From: Rickettsiales bacterium UBA1997
GTDB lineage: Bacteria > Pseudomonadota > Alphaproteobacteria > Rickettsiales > UBA1997
Assembly (NCBI GenBank): GCA_002335845.1
Contig: DDCV01000061.1
Coordinates: 1 to 17,561, forward strand
Direction of reading: 5' to 3'
DNA: 17,561 nucleotides
A program made the position numbers and the translations under genes. A model generated the notes under the pieces. It did not search any database. It was not told the origin of the DNA and worked only from the letters and a program-made list of their open reading frames with translations. This document shows, in pieces, positions 1 through 7,772 of this stretch. Position 1 is the first letter of the stretch. Every line of letters begins with the position of its first letter.

Positions 1-375
1 AAGGAATATAACGGATCCGGCATCTTGCAATTTACCCAATCATTTGCTGATCAAGCAACTGATACAGTTATTCTAAGGGCCCGCTTCGAAAATAAAAATG
101 AAAAACTAATACCAGGAATATTTGTTACTGCTAAATTACATTTGCAAGAATATGAGGCAATCACAATTCCACAAAGCGCTGTCAGTCGCGATCAAAATGG
201 TGATCTTAATGTTTTTGTGATTAATGATGAGAATATAGCTATTCCAAGAAAAATTATTGCTAATGACTTATATAATAATGATTGGATCATTAAAAGAGGG
301 TTAGAAGAAGGTGAGAGAATTATAAATAATGGTTTATTTAAAATTAAACCTAATACCAAAGTAACACCAATTTAA
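1..375 (+). CDS. RND efflux periplasmic adaptor (membrane fusion protein), 3' part only
   Basis: The reading frame is open from base 1, so the gene starts upstream of the window; 124 codons and the TAA stop are present. The visible part matches the C-terminal beta-barrel and membrane-proximal domains of HlyD/AcrA-family adaptors: the 'IPGIFVTAKL' strand, 'ITIPQSAV' followed by a short insertion, and the closing 'GLEEGERIINNGLFKIKPNTKV', which resembles the usual L-x-x-G-E-x-V-I-x-x-G pattern. In the family this periplasmic lipoprotein or membrane-anchored protein links the inner-membrane pump to the outer-membrane channel. Its stop lies 4 nt before the pump gene, so the two are surely cotranscribed. 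The TTG at 25 is an internal leucine codon, not a start. Substrate cannot be inferred. Confidence 0.9.
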   Translation, partial: KEYNGSGILQFTQSFADQATDTVILRARFENKNEKLIPGIFVTAKLHLQEYEAITIPQSAVSRDQNGDLNVFVINDENIAIPRKIIANDLYNNDWIIKRGLEEGERIINNGLFKIKPNTKVTPI

Positions 376-379
376 TAAG

Positions 380-3300
380 ATGTCAGAATTTTTTATAAAA
401 AGACCAATTTTTGCTTGGGTTTTATCAATAATTGTGATGTTGGCTGGCGTTTTTTCTCTTTTTAAAATTCCAGTAGAATTATATCCAAATATTGCATCGC
501 CCGCCATTACAATCTCAACTTCTCTTCCGGGGGCGTCAGCGCAAACTATTGAAAATTCAGTAACGCAAATAATTGAACAAAACATCAATGGTATTGATAG
601 TTTACGCTATTTTTCCTCAAGTAGTAGCTCTGATGGATCCGCTAGAATAACCTTAAATTTTGAACCAGGAACCAATCCAGATATTGCCCAAGTTCAAGTT
701 CAAAATAAGCTTGAAGCGGCATTGCCACTTCTGCCGCAACTTGTGCAACAGCAAGGAGTTCGTGTTAATAAATCTAATGATAATTTCCTTTTAATTATTG
801 GAATATATTCCAAAGACGGTAAAACTAGCGAGGAAGATTTAAATGATTTTTTATTTAGTAATTTACGAGATAATGTATCTCGTATTAATGGCGTCGGTAG
901 CGTTACTGTTTTTGGCAATCAAAAAGCTATGAGAATATGGCTTGATCCTCATAAATTATTTGGATTCAAACTAACTACTCAAGATATCGTAAATGCTATC
1001 AGGTCACAAAATAGCGATGTTGCCGCTGGTCAGCTTGGAGGGCTGCCTTCAGTAAAAGGTCAGCAAATTAATGCCACCATTACCGCACAATCAAGATTAA
1101 AAACCGTTGAACAATTTCAAAATATAGTTATTAGGGCTAATAAAAATGGCTCGCAAATTTATCTTAAAGATGTTGCTAAAGTTGAGCTTGGGTTAGAAAA
1201 TTATAATCGAGTAGCCCGCTATAAAAGAAAACCAGCAGCTGGAATGGCAGTCATACTTGCTAGCGGCGCTAATGCATTAGAAACAGCGCAGAATGTTAAA
1301 GAGGAAGTTAAAAAAATAGAAAAATTCCTACCCCAAGATGTTGAGGTAATATATCCTTATGATTCAACCACCTTAATCAAGCTATCAATAAAAGGTGTTG
1401 TTATCACTTTGCTTGAAGCTGCTATTTTAGTATTTTTAGTAATGCTGCTTTTCTTGCAGAATTTCCGTGCTACAATCATACCAGCGCTAGCTGTTCCTAT
1501 TGTCTTACTTGGCACAATTGCCACCCTTTATATTTTTGGTTACAGCATAAACACCCTCACCTTATTTGCCCTAGTTTTGGCAATTGGCTTGCTGGTTGAT
1601 GATGCCATTGTGGTGGTTGAAAATGTTGAGAGAATTATTGAAGAAGAAAAATTGCCACCAAGAGAAGCTACGCTAAAATCTATGAAACAAATTACAGGCG
1701 CTCTAATTGGTATTGCCGTGGTGCTATCAGCCGTTTTTGTGCCGATGGCTTTTTTTCCTGGATCAGCTGGTGCAATTTATCGTCAATTTTCAATAACAAT
1801 AGTCACTGCTATGATTCTATCAGTTTTTGTGGCACTGGTTTTATCACCATCATTATGCGCCACTTTGCTAAAATCCAAGACTGAAGATAAGGGTTTTAGC
1901 AATGTAAAATTCTTTCGTAAATTTGATAATTTTATCAAAAATCTAAGAAAATTCTATGTTAAAAAAGCCAATTTTATCACTAGAAAAATTATTAGATTTT
2001 TAGTGATTTATGCCGTTATGATTGGTGGCTTAATATTTTTGTTCGATCGCCTCCCAACATCTTTTTTGCCAAATGACGATCCAGGATTTATGTATCTTTT
2101 TGTAAAAACTCCCAGTGGCTCGACGATGGAAAGAACGCTAGAAAGTCTTAAAAAAGTTGAAAATCATTTTTTAGATAGCGATGAAGCTAAAAATATAAAA
2201 GATTTATTCACTGTTACTGGTTTTAGCTTTGCTGGTCGTGCGCAGAATGTTGGTTTTGGCTTTGTTGGCTTAACAGATTGGTCGCAAAGAAAAAAAGAAG
2301 AACAAAGTGTTTTTAATATATCGGCAAGATCTATGGGGGCTCTAAATCAAATCAAGGATGCTATGGTCTTCACTTTTTTCCCGCCACCAATTCGTGAGTT
2401 AGGTAATGTTTCTGGTTTTAATGTTCACATTCTTGACCCCAATAATATTGGTCGTCAAAATTTAATTACAGCGCGAAATCAAACTCTTGGCCTAGCATCC
2501 CAAAATCCCAAATTATTAGGAGTTAGACCCAATGGTCTTGATGATGTGGCTCAATTTAATTTAGATGTTAATTATGAAAAAGCCGCCGCTCTTGGAGTTG
2601 GGGCTCAAGAAATAAATCAAACCATGCAAACTGGTTGGGGATCTTTTTATGTTAATGATTTTCTTGATCGAGGTCGCATAAAAAGAGTTATAGTTCAAGG
2701 TCAAGATCGCTATCGCATGAATCCCGAAGATATTGCTAAATGGCATGTTAGAAATGATGAAAACAATATGGTTTCATTAGGAAGTGTAGTTAATTCAAAT
2801 TGGAGTTATGGACCACAAAAACTTGAAAGATTCAACGGAGTTTCTTCGGTAAATATTGTTGGCTCATCTGCTCCAAAAGCTAGCTCAGGAGAAGCTATGC
2901 AAGAAATAGAAAATATAATTACCTCCCTACCACAAAAAGTTTCCTATGCCTGGTCTGGACTTTCCTATGAAGAAAAAATTACCGGCAATCAGACGTCCAT
3001 TCTTTATATTATCTCAATTTTAGCTGTATTTTTATCGCTAGCCGCCCTTTATGAAAGCTGGTCAATACCTTTTGCTGTTATGTTTATTTTGCCATTTGGG
3101 GCTCTTGGTGCAGCTGCTTTTGCTAATATTTTTGGCATGAGCAATGATATCTATTTTCAAGTTGGATTATTAACAACAATAGGCCTTTCAGCAAGAAATG
3201 CTATTTTAATAGTTGAGTTTGCTCGTAAAATTTATGAACAGCATGGTAATATTGTCAAATCAACTTTAACTGCTACCAAGCAAAGATTTAGACCCATTAT

Positions 3301-3502
3301 GATGACGGCAATGACTTTTATTCTAGGGGTTATGCCCCTAGCTTTAGCTAATGGCGCGGGCTCTGCTAGTCAAAACGCCATTGGTATTGGCTTGGTTGGC
3401 GGCATGATTGCTGCCACTTTTGTAGCCACTCTTTTTGTGCCGATGTTTTATATTATGATTCACAATATCAGCAAAGGTAAATTTAGCTTAAAAAAATCTT
3501 AA
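380..3502 (+). CDS. RND multidrug efflux permease, AcrB/MexB type (HAE1 family)
   Basis: At 1040 residues this is the normal length for an inner-membrane, proton-driven trimeric pump exporting hydrophobic and amphiphilic compounds. It opens with the family signature 'FFIKRPIFAWVLSIIVMLAG' (TM1). Two large periplasmic loops lie between TM1-TM2 and TM7-TM8. TM4 carries 'GLLVDDAIVVVENV', with D407 and D408 at the same numbers as the proton-relay aspartates of AcrB. TM10 reads 'GLSARNAILIVEFA', so Arg939 stands where AcrB has Lys940. R969 and T976 align with AcrB R971 and T978. 'PTSFLPNDDPGFM' marks the start of the second periplasmic half. ATG at 380 follows the adaptor stop by 4 nt; the TAA stop shares one base with the next ATG. 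The gene appears intact. Substrate range is unknown. Confidence 0.97.
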   Translation: MSEFFIKRPIFAWVLSIIVMLAGVFSLFKIPVELYPNIASPAITISTSLPGASAQTIENSVTQIIEQNINGIDSLRYFSSSSSSDGSARITLNFEPGTNPDIAQVQVQNKLEAALPLLPQLVQQQGVRVNKSNDNFLLIIGIYSKDGKTSEEDLNDFLFSNLRDNVSRINGVGSVTVFGNQKAMRIWLDPHKLFGFKLTTQDIVNAIRSQNSDVAAGQLGGLPSVKGQQINATITAQSRLKTVEQFQNIVIRANKNGSQIYLKDVAKVELGLENYNRVARYKRKPAAGMAVILASGANALETAQNVKEEVKKIEKFLPQDVEVIYPYDSTTLIKLSIKGVVITLLEAAILVFLVMLLFLQNFRATIIPALAVPIVLLGTIATLYIFGYSINTLTLFALVLAIGLLVDDAIVVVENVERIIEEEKLPPREATLKSMKQITGALIGIAVVLSAVFVPMAFFPGSAGAIYRQFSITIVTAMILSVFVALVLSPSLCATLLKSKTEDKGFSNVKFFRKFDNFIKNLRKFYVKKANFITRKIIRFLVIYAVMIGGLIFLFDRLPTSFLPNDDPGFMYLFVKTPSGSTMERTLESLKKVENHFLDSDEAKNIKDLFTVTGFSFAGRAQNVGFGFVGLTDWSQRKKEEQSVFNISARSMGALNQIKDAMVFTFFPPPIRELGNVSGFNVHILDPNNIGRQNLITARNQTLGLASQNPKLLGVRPNGLDDVAQFNLDVNYEKAAALGVGAQEINQTMQTGWGSFYVNDFLDRGRIKRVIVQGQDRYRMNPEDIAKWHVRNDENNMVSLGSVVNSNWSYGPQKLERFNGVSSVNIVGSSAPKASSGEAMQEIENIITSLPQKVSYAWSGLSYEEKITGNQTSILYIISILAVFLSLAALYESWSIPFAVMFILPFGALGAAAFANIFGMSNDIYFQVGLLTTIGLSARNAILIVEFARKIYEQHGNIVKSTLTATKQRFRPIMMTAMTFILGVMPLALANGAGSASQNAIGIGLVGGMIAATFVATLFVPMFYIMIHNISKGKFSLKKS

Positions 3503-4962
3503 TGACACAAGGATATCATAAATACATTTTTGTTTTTCTATCTATAGCGCTTCTTAAATCATGCACGCTTGAACCAAAATATCAAAAACCCGCTAGCCCA
3601 ATTGCTAAAGAAAAAATTACTGAAATAGAGATTATCAAAAGCAATAAATCAAATATTGTCAAAGAAATTGAACGCGATATAGTTGAGCCTATAAGAGATG
3701 AGGTATTGTGGCGTGACTTTTTTACTGATAAGAATCTGCAAAAAATAATCGAAGTTGCCTTAAAAAATAATCGTGATTTAAAAATTTCTGCACTTAATAT
3801 CGAAGCTGCAAGATCTTATTATGGCATATCCAGAGCTGCCCTTTTTCCACAAATTAATGCCATTAATTTAGTTGATAAAGAAAAATCATCAGCCTCTAAT
3901 TATCGCACAGAGACAAGTTTTGCCTCGCAATTAGCTATAACATCTTTTGAAATCGATTTTTTTGGCAAATTAAGGAATCTTAAAAAATCTGCCTTGCAAG
4001 ATTTCTTTTCTACACAACAAGCCCGTGACGCTGTACAAATATCACTAATTGCCGAAGTTGCTAATGCTTACTTACAATTCCTGCTAAATCATCAAAATAT
4101 GATGATCGCCCTAGAAATTGCCAACGCCAGCGAACAACAATTCCAAATCACCAAAATGCGTTATGAAAGCGGAATTGACGCTAAGGCTATTTACTTATCG
4201 CAAAAAACTCAACTCAATCAAGCTAAGCTAAATCTTGCAAGCGCCCAAAATCAGGTTAGTCAAAGCAAGAATATTTTGCGGGTTTTGGTTGGCAATTACG
4301 ACAAAAATATATTCGATAATCTTAAACAAATTCAAGAAATTGATGACATAATAATTGCTTACGATCTACTCAGATTTATGCCGTCAACCAAGCTCTTAAA
4401 TCGTCCCGATATTCAACAAGCTGAATTTAATCTTAAAGCTGCCAATGCCAATATTGGAGCTGCTAGAGGAGCTTTTTTTCCATCAATCATGCTCACTGGA
4501 AGCGCTGGTTATAGCTCAGATAAATTAAACAACCTATTTTCCCCTCACTCAGTTTGGAGATATACACCGCAAATTAATTTGCCAATCTTTAGTGGCCTCG
4601 CCAATTGGTCAAACCTAAAATTATCTCATATCAGAAAAAAGATTGAAATCGTAAAATATGAGCAAGCAATTGAAAATGCCTTTAAAGAGTTATTGGATCA
4701 ATTAGCTATCAAGAAGGCTACTACAGAAAGACTATCTCTATCGCAAGAAATATTAGAGCTACAGCAAGAAATATATAATATCACGCTAGCGCGTTATGAT
4801 TTAGGTAATGAAACCAAGTTCAATATGCTTCAACAAAAAATTATTAAACTTCAAAGCCAGCAACAATATATAACCTCCAAAACATCACATCTTTCAAACT
4901 TGGTTAATTTATACAAAACTTTAGGTGGCGGTATTGAATCCTACAAAAAGCAAGATATTTAA
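3502..4962 (+). CDS. Outer-membrane efflux lipoprotein, NodT/TolC family
   Basis: This 486-residue protein supplies the outer-membrane exit duct of the tripartite pump. The N-terminus is a lipoprotein signal peptide: a charged start, hydrophobic residues 9-18, then 'LLKSC' with Cys21 as the acylation site. Lys at -2 is atypical for a lipobox. 'CTLEPKYQKP' right after it is the usual NodT beginning. Two related OEP repeats are visible: one around 'NNRDLKISALNIEAARS...ALFPQINA' (about residues 90-125), the other around 'LNRPDIQQAEFNLKAANANI' followed by 'AARGAFFPSIMLTGSAGY' (about 300-340). Each contains the helix-then-FP-strand pattern of TolC. ATG 3502 overlaps the permease stop by one base (TAATG), which implies translational coupling. 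The gene ends 4 nt from the convergent thrS stop, and no hairpin terminator is evident there. Confidence 0.94.
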   Translation: MTQGYHKYIFVFLSIALLKSCTLEPKYQKPASPIAKEKITEIEIIKSNKSNIVKEIERDIVEPIRDEVLWRDFFTDKNLQKIIEVALKNNRDLKISALNIEAARSYYGISRAALFPQINAINLVDKEKSSASNYRTETSFASQLAITSFEIDFFGKLRNLKKSALQDFFSTQQARDAVQISLIAEVANAYLQFLLNHQNMMIALEIANASEQQFQITKMRYESGIDAKAIYLSQKTQLNQAKLNLASAQNQVSQSKNILRVLVGNYDKNIFDNLKQIQEIDDIIIAYDLLRFMPSTKLLNRPDIQQAEFNLKAANANIGAARGAFFPSIMLTGSAGYSSDKLNNLFSPHSVWRYTPQINLPIFSGLANWSNLKLSHIRKKIEIVKYEQAIENAFKELLDQLAIKKATTERLSLSQEILELQQEIYNITLARYDLGNETKFNMLQQKIIKLQSQQQYITSKTSHLSNLVNLYKTLGGGIESYKKQDI

Positions 4963-4966
4963 ACCA

Positions 4967-6868
4967 TCAAACAATCTGGCTTTGCAATTTCTGAATAAAT
5001 TCAGTTAAAGACAATTCATACTGATCGCTTTTTCCCAACTCTCTTACTGACACCCCTTCATTTTCCACCTCTTTTTTTCCAATAGCTAAAATATATGGCA
5101 CTTTTTGCAAAGAGTGTTCGCGAATTTTGTAAGAAATTTTCTGCGAGTCTAAATCAATCTTAACGCGAAATCCCTCATCTTTTAACCTATTATAAACTTC
5201 ATTAGCGTAAGCATCATAACTATTAGTAATGGTCGCTACTACAATTTGAGTTGGAGCCAGCCATAAAGGAAATTTTCCACCATAATTCTCAATCAAAATA
5301 CCAATGAATCTTTCAAAGCTTCCCAAAATTGCTCTATGCAACATTACTGGGCGTTTTTTACTACCATCTTTAGCAATATAATTTGCATCAAGCCTTTCTG
5401 GTAAAATAAAATCAACTTGTAGCGTGCCGCATTGCCACTCTCTTTTTAAGGCGTCAATTAAAGTAAATTCTAATTTTGGACCATAAAAAGCGCCCTCACC
5501 TGGATTTACTTCATATTCTAAACCTGCCACTTTTATAGCTTCTTCCAAAGCTTTTTCTGACTTATCCCATACCGCGTCAGAGCCAGATCTAACTTCTGGA
5601 CGAGTTGAAAATTTAACCTTCACATCTTCAAAACCAAAATCCTTATAAACCTCTTTTAGAAGTTCACAAAATTTTATGGTTTCATCATTAATTTGCTCTT
5701 CCTCGCAAAAAATATGAGCATCATCTTGCGTAAAAGATCTAACTCGCATAATTCCATGCAGTGACCCCGAAGGCTCATTGCGATGACACGAGCCAAATTC
5801 TGCCATACGTAATGGTAATTGGCGATAGGATTTTAGTTCTTGATTAAAAATCTGCACATGGCATGGGCAATTCATTGGTTTGACAGCCAGCGTTCTGTGT
5901 TCACTTTGTGCAATAAACATATTTTCACGAAACTTGTCCCAATGTCCCGACTTTTCCCACAAAACTCGATCGACTAATTGCGGCGTTTTTACCTCAATAT
6001 AATCATTTTTTTCTAATTTTTTACGCAAATATTTCTCAATTTCACGAAATATAATCCAACCATTATTATGCCAAAAAACAGAACCCGTAGCTTCTTCTTG
6101 GATGTGAAATAATCCAAGTTGTTTGCCTAATTTGCGATGATCTCTTTTTTCAGCTTCCTCTATCATATGCAAATGGTCTTCCAAAGATTCTTTGCTTTCC
6201 CAAGCAGTGCCATAAATACGCTGTAACATTTCATTTTTTGAATCGCCGCGCCAATAAGCTCCCGCTACTTTCATCAATTTAAAATGCTTAATGTGGCTAG
6301 TTGAAGGCGCATGAGGCCCGCGGCACAAATCAATAAAATCTCCTTGACGATAAAGTGAGATATCCTCGCCTTGAGGAATGTCAGCAATAATTTGCGCCTT
6401 ATATTTTTCACCAATTTTATCAAAAAACTCTACAGCTTCATCTCTTGGTAAAATTTCACGCACAAATTCATGATTTGCCCTTGATATCTGTCGCATTTTA
6501 TCCTCAATTTTAAGCAAATCATTAGGTGTAAATGGATCTTTTCGCGCAAAATCATAATAAAAACCATTTTCAATAGCGGGGCCAATTGTAACTTGCGTAT
6601 CTGGATATAATTCTTTAACAGCCTGCGCCATAATGTGCGCCGCATCATGGCGGATTATTTCTAAAGCATCTTGACTAGACTTTGGCGTGATGATTTCAAT
6701 CTTGCCATCATTACTAATTTTATGACTTAAATCATATAAATTATCATCAATCTTGATAGCTAGCGCTACTTTTGATAGCGAAATAGCAATTGATTTTGCC
6801 ACCTCAAAGCCAGTTATACCAGATTCAAACTGCTTAATGGAATTATCAGGAAATGTTAAATTGATCAT
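4967..6868 (-). CDS. thrS: Threonine--tRNA ligase
   Basis: This cytoplasmic class II synthetase charges tRNA-Thr. It has 633 residues against 642 in E. coli. In order: TGS domain (about 1-61); N2 editing domain with H74, H78, C182 and H186, the residues that clear mischarged Ser-tRNA; catalytic core with motif 2 '[13 protein letters not shown]' and motif 3 near '[19 protein letters not shown]'; C-terminal anticodon-binding domain from about 538. The zinc ligands C334, H385 and H511 keep the E. coli numbering. The zinc loop reads NCPCH instead of NCPGH, a variant I associate with alphaproteobacteria. ATG at 6868 matches the family N-terminus 'MINLTFPD', although no clear Shine-Dalgarno sequence precedes it. 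The gene is an isolated housekeeping gene, convergent with the efflux operon and divergent from the tRNA. Confidence 0.98.
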   Translation of the reverse strand: MINLTFPDNSIKQFESGITGFEVAKSIAISLSKVALAIKIDDNLYDLSHKISNDGKIEIITPKSSQDALEIIRHDAAHIMAQAVKELYPDTQVTIGPAIENGFYYDFARKDPFTPNDLLKIEDKMRQISRANHEFVREILPRDEAVEFFDKIGEKYKAQIIADIPQGEDISLYRQGDFIDLCRGPHAPSTSHIKHFKLMKVAGAYWRGDSKNEMLQRIYGTAWESKESLEDHLHMIEEAEKRDHRKLGKQLGLFHIQEEATGSVFWHNNGWIIFREIEKYLRKKLEKNDYIEVKTPQLVDRVLWEKSGHWDKFRENMFIAQSEHRTLAVKPMNCPCHVQIFNQELKSYRQLPLRMAEFGSCHRNEPSGSLHGIMRVRSFTQDDAHIFCEEEQINDETIKFCELLKEVYKDFGFEDVKVKFSTRPEVRSGSDAVWDKSEKALEEAIKVAGLEYEVNPGEGAFYGPKLEFTLIDALKREWQCGTLQVDFILPERLDANYIAKDGSKKRPVMLHRAILGSFERFIGILIENYGGKFPLWLAPTQIVVATITNSYDAYANEVYNRLKDEGFRVKIDLDSQKISYKIREHSLQKVPYILAIGKKEVENEGVSVRELGKSDQYELSLTEFIQKLQSQIV

Positions 6869-6972
6869 TTCTGTTATTACTACTTAATTTTAATAAATTT
6901 TATAAAAAGTTAGGAGTTGACTGTAATTTTTGTCAAATAATAATCACCCTTCTTGATCTTTTAAAGACTAGG

Positions 6973-7001
6973 TTGTTTTTTGCTACACAAAACAGCATAA
7001 T
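6973..7001 (+). promoter_or_regulatory. Candidate sigma-70 promoter of the tRNA-Ala gene
   Basis: TTGTTT (6973-6978), a 17-bp spacer and CATAAT (6996-7001) lie about 30 bp before the mature tRNA 5' end. The -10 matches the consensus at 5 of 6 positions. The -35 is weak beyond its TTG. Expected transcription start is near 7008. A second possibility, TTGACT followed by TAATAAT near 6916-6943, lies farther upstream. Confidence 0.45.
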
Positions 7002-7031
7002 CAAAAAAAATTCAACCAGAACTTTAGTTAT

Positions 7032-7107
7032 GGGGCTATAGCGCAGTTGGTAGCGCGCTTGCATGGCATGCAAGAGGTCACGAGTTCGACTCTCGTTAGC
7101 TCCACCA
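7032..7107 (+). tRNA. tRNA-Ala (anticodon GGC), CCA encoded
   Basis: A complete cloverleaf can be folded by eye. Acceptor arm 7032-7038 pairs with 7097-7103. The D arm is GCGC/GCGC. The anticodon stem CTTGC/GCAAG encloses loop ATGGCAT, giving anticodon GGC, which reads GCC/GCU alanine codons. The T arm ACGAG/CTCGT encloses loop TTCGACT. The acceptor contains the G3-U70 wobble pair, the classic identity element for alanyl-tRNA synthetase, and the discriminator is A73 (7104). CCA (7105-7107) is encoded. The gene sits exactly where core genes give way to accessory genes. Confidence 0.97.
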
Positions 7108-7158
7108 ATCTTTATCTACAAACCACTTCTCTACGAAAATTTTAGCATTTTTTATTTA

Positions 7159-7171
7159 GGGCTGAAAGCCC
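7159..7171. repeat. Short perfect hairpin, GGGCT/AGCCC
   Basis: A 5-bp GC-rich stem with a 3-nt loop (GGGCT GAA AGCCC), 52 nt downstream of the tRNA. A T-rich stretch (7149-7157) precedes it on the + strand, so it does not have the order of an intrinsic terminator in either direction. Function unknown. Confidence 0.5.
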
Positions 7172-7237
7172 AGTATTGGCAGGGTCTTGGCGATTTCGTT
7201 AATCCCCTACAATGGGTGACGATATAAATATTTTTCT

Positions 7238-7417
7238 CTAAAAATCTCTAATAATCCGATATTTTTCTCTCTCTTTCTCCAAGCAAGAGGTGACGTAGAA
7301 TTTGTCACCTCTTCGGATTTTACTGGCTTCATGTGATTTGGTTCGTGATTTGTTTTTTGGTACTCCAAATGGGTTTTTGGTGATTTTCACGAACTTTTGA
7401 CTCTTCTGCAACGCCAT
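7238..7417 (-). CDS. Hypothetical 59-residue basic protein (uncertain)
   Basis: An ATG at 7417 opens a frame of 59 codons ending in TAG at 7238-7240. The product begins MALQKSQKFVKITKNPF and ends RGDKFYVTSCLEKEREKY followed by RIIRDF. It is very basic, with 17 Lys or Arg among 59 residues, and has a protein-like C-terminal half (about 34-59) predicted to form a strand then a helix. I do not recognise a family. Evidence against coding: there is no clear Shine-Dalgarno sequence, and two inverted repeats lie inside the frame. Evidence for coding: the frame is long for an AT-rich spacer, and a palindrome (7445-7461) lies just upstream, between this frame and a divergent one. A basic composition would fit nucleic-acid binding, but that is only inference. 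Confidence 0.3.
   Translation of the reverse strand: MALQKSQKFVKITKNPFGVPKNKSRTKSHEASKIRRGDKFYVTSCLEKEREKYRIIRDF
7285..7313. repeat. Perfect 10-bp inverted repeat
   Basis: AAGAGGTGAC (7285-7294) and GTCACCTCTT (7304-7313) are exact reverse complements separated by a 9-nt loop. The flanking sequence is not T-rich, so a terminator role is weak. The left arm with flanks (7283-7295) matches tRNA-Ala bases 7070-7082 at 12 of 13 positions. Confidence 0.7.
7341..7394. repeat. Nested inverted repeats
   Basis: Outer arms GTTCGTGA (7341-7348) and TCACGAAC (7387-7394) are perfect 8-bp complements. Inside them lies a small hairpin, TTTGG TACT CCAAA (about 7356-7369). The transcript could fold into a long stem with an inner hairpin, or this could be a small palindromic insertion. 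No function is recognisable. Confidence 0.55.
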
Positions 7418-7444
7418 ATCTATCTTGAAAGTTAAGTGCTAATT

Positions 7445-7461
7445 GACTTGATAGACAAGTC
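7445..7461. promoter_or_regulatory. Candidate operator palindrome between two small divergent frames
   Basis: GACTTG ATAGA CAAGTC is a perfect 6-bp inverted repeat with a 5-nt centre. It covers the -35 element of the candidate + strand promoter at 7448-7476 and lies 28 bp before the start of the - strand frame at 7417. That is the position expected for a repressor site controlling divergent small genes. The binding protein is unknown. Confidence 0.35.
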
Positions 7462-7476
7462 TTTCCAAGCTAATAT
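7448..7476 (+). promoter_or_regulatory. Candidate sigma-70 promoter of the small + strand frame
   Basis: TTGATA (7448-7453, 5 of 6 to consensus), a 17-bp spacer and TAATAT (7471-7476, 4 of 6) form a well-spaced promoter about 54 bp before the ATG at 7530. Confidence 0.45.
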
Positions 7477-7529
7477 ACATGTATCTTAAAGGAAGTTTTT
7501 AAGGTAAATATTAATCAAAGAATTAGCTT

Positions 7530-7709
7530 ATGAATAATCTTCAAATCATGCCAGTTTTTAACAAAATTTTATCCGAATCTGGTCCAGAATTTTCTGAGGA
7601 TCTTTATAAAATATTGAAAGCAGAGCAAAGCAAAAATAACAATCAACCTTGGTTAAAAGATTTAATTTTATTAACCGATGCAATTAACGCCGAAAATAAA
7701 TCAAAATAA
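7530..7709 (+). CDS. Hypothetical 59-residue protein (uncertain)
   Basis: ATG at 7530 opens 59 codons ending in TAA at 7707-7709. An in-frame TAG at 7524-7526 makes this the first possible ATG. The product begins MNNLQIMPVFNKILSESG and ends LKDLILLTDAINAENKSK. It is acidic to neutral, probably mostly helical, with no signal peptide, membrane segment or recognisable helix-turn-helix. I do not recognise a family. A good candidate promoter lies upstream (7448-7476), but the only purine-rich ribosome-binding-like sequence (AAAGGAAG, 7488-7495) is too far from the ATG. Met7 (7548) is an alternative start. The frame converges on the second methyltransferase gene, 63 bp away. It could be a remnant of a larger gene. 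Confidence 0.35.
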   Translation: MNNLQIMPVFNKILSESGPEFSEDLYKILKAEQSKNNNQPWLKDLILLTDAINAENKSK

Positions 7710-7772
7710 AACGAATAAGCACTTGATTTGAAGCTTCTCATTATTCACAAGAATCTACCTGTTTTCTTTTCT

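Larger units (their letters stand above)
7108..7772. other. Structured spacer between tRNA-Ala and the restriction-modification operon
   Basis: This 665-bp stretch holds no recognisable gene. It contains a small hairpin (7159-7171), a 12-nt direct repeat ATATTTTTCTCT (7228-7239 and 7259-7270), two longer inverted repeats (7285-7313, 7341-7394), a palindrome (7445-7461), and two short divergent reading frames (7238-7417 minus, 7530-7709 plus). These are listed separately. No good intrinsic terminator for the tRNA is visible: the hairpin at 7159 is preceded, not followed, by a T-rich run. Confidence 0.6.

Noticed and set aside
6931..6936. Perfect TTGACA on the - strand, possible -35 for thrS
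   Set aside because: No acceptable -10 lies 16-18 bp downstream; TATAAA is 26 bp away. A thrS promoter is likely in this gap but I cannot place it.
7238..7709. The two 59-codon frames as a toxin-antitoxin pair
   Set aside because: They are divergent rather than tandem, and neither resembles a known toxin or antitoxin family.
7710..7745. Possible terminator between the small + strand frame and the second methyltransferase, GAATAA...TTATTC
   Set aside because: The 6-bp AT-only stem has mismatches and no adjacent T-tract in either direction.
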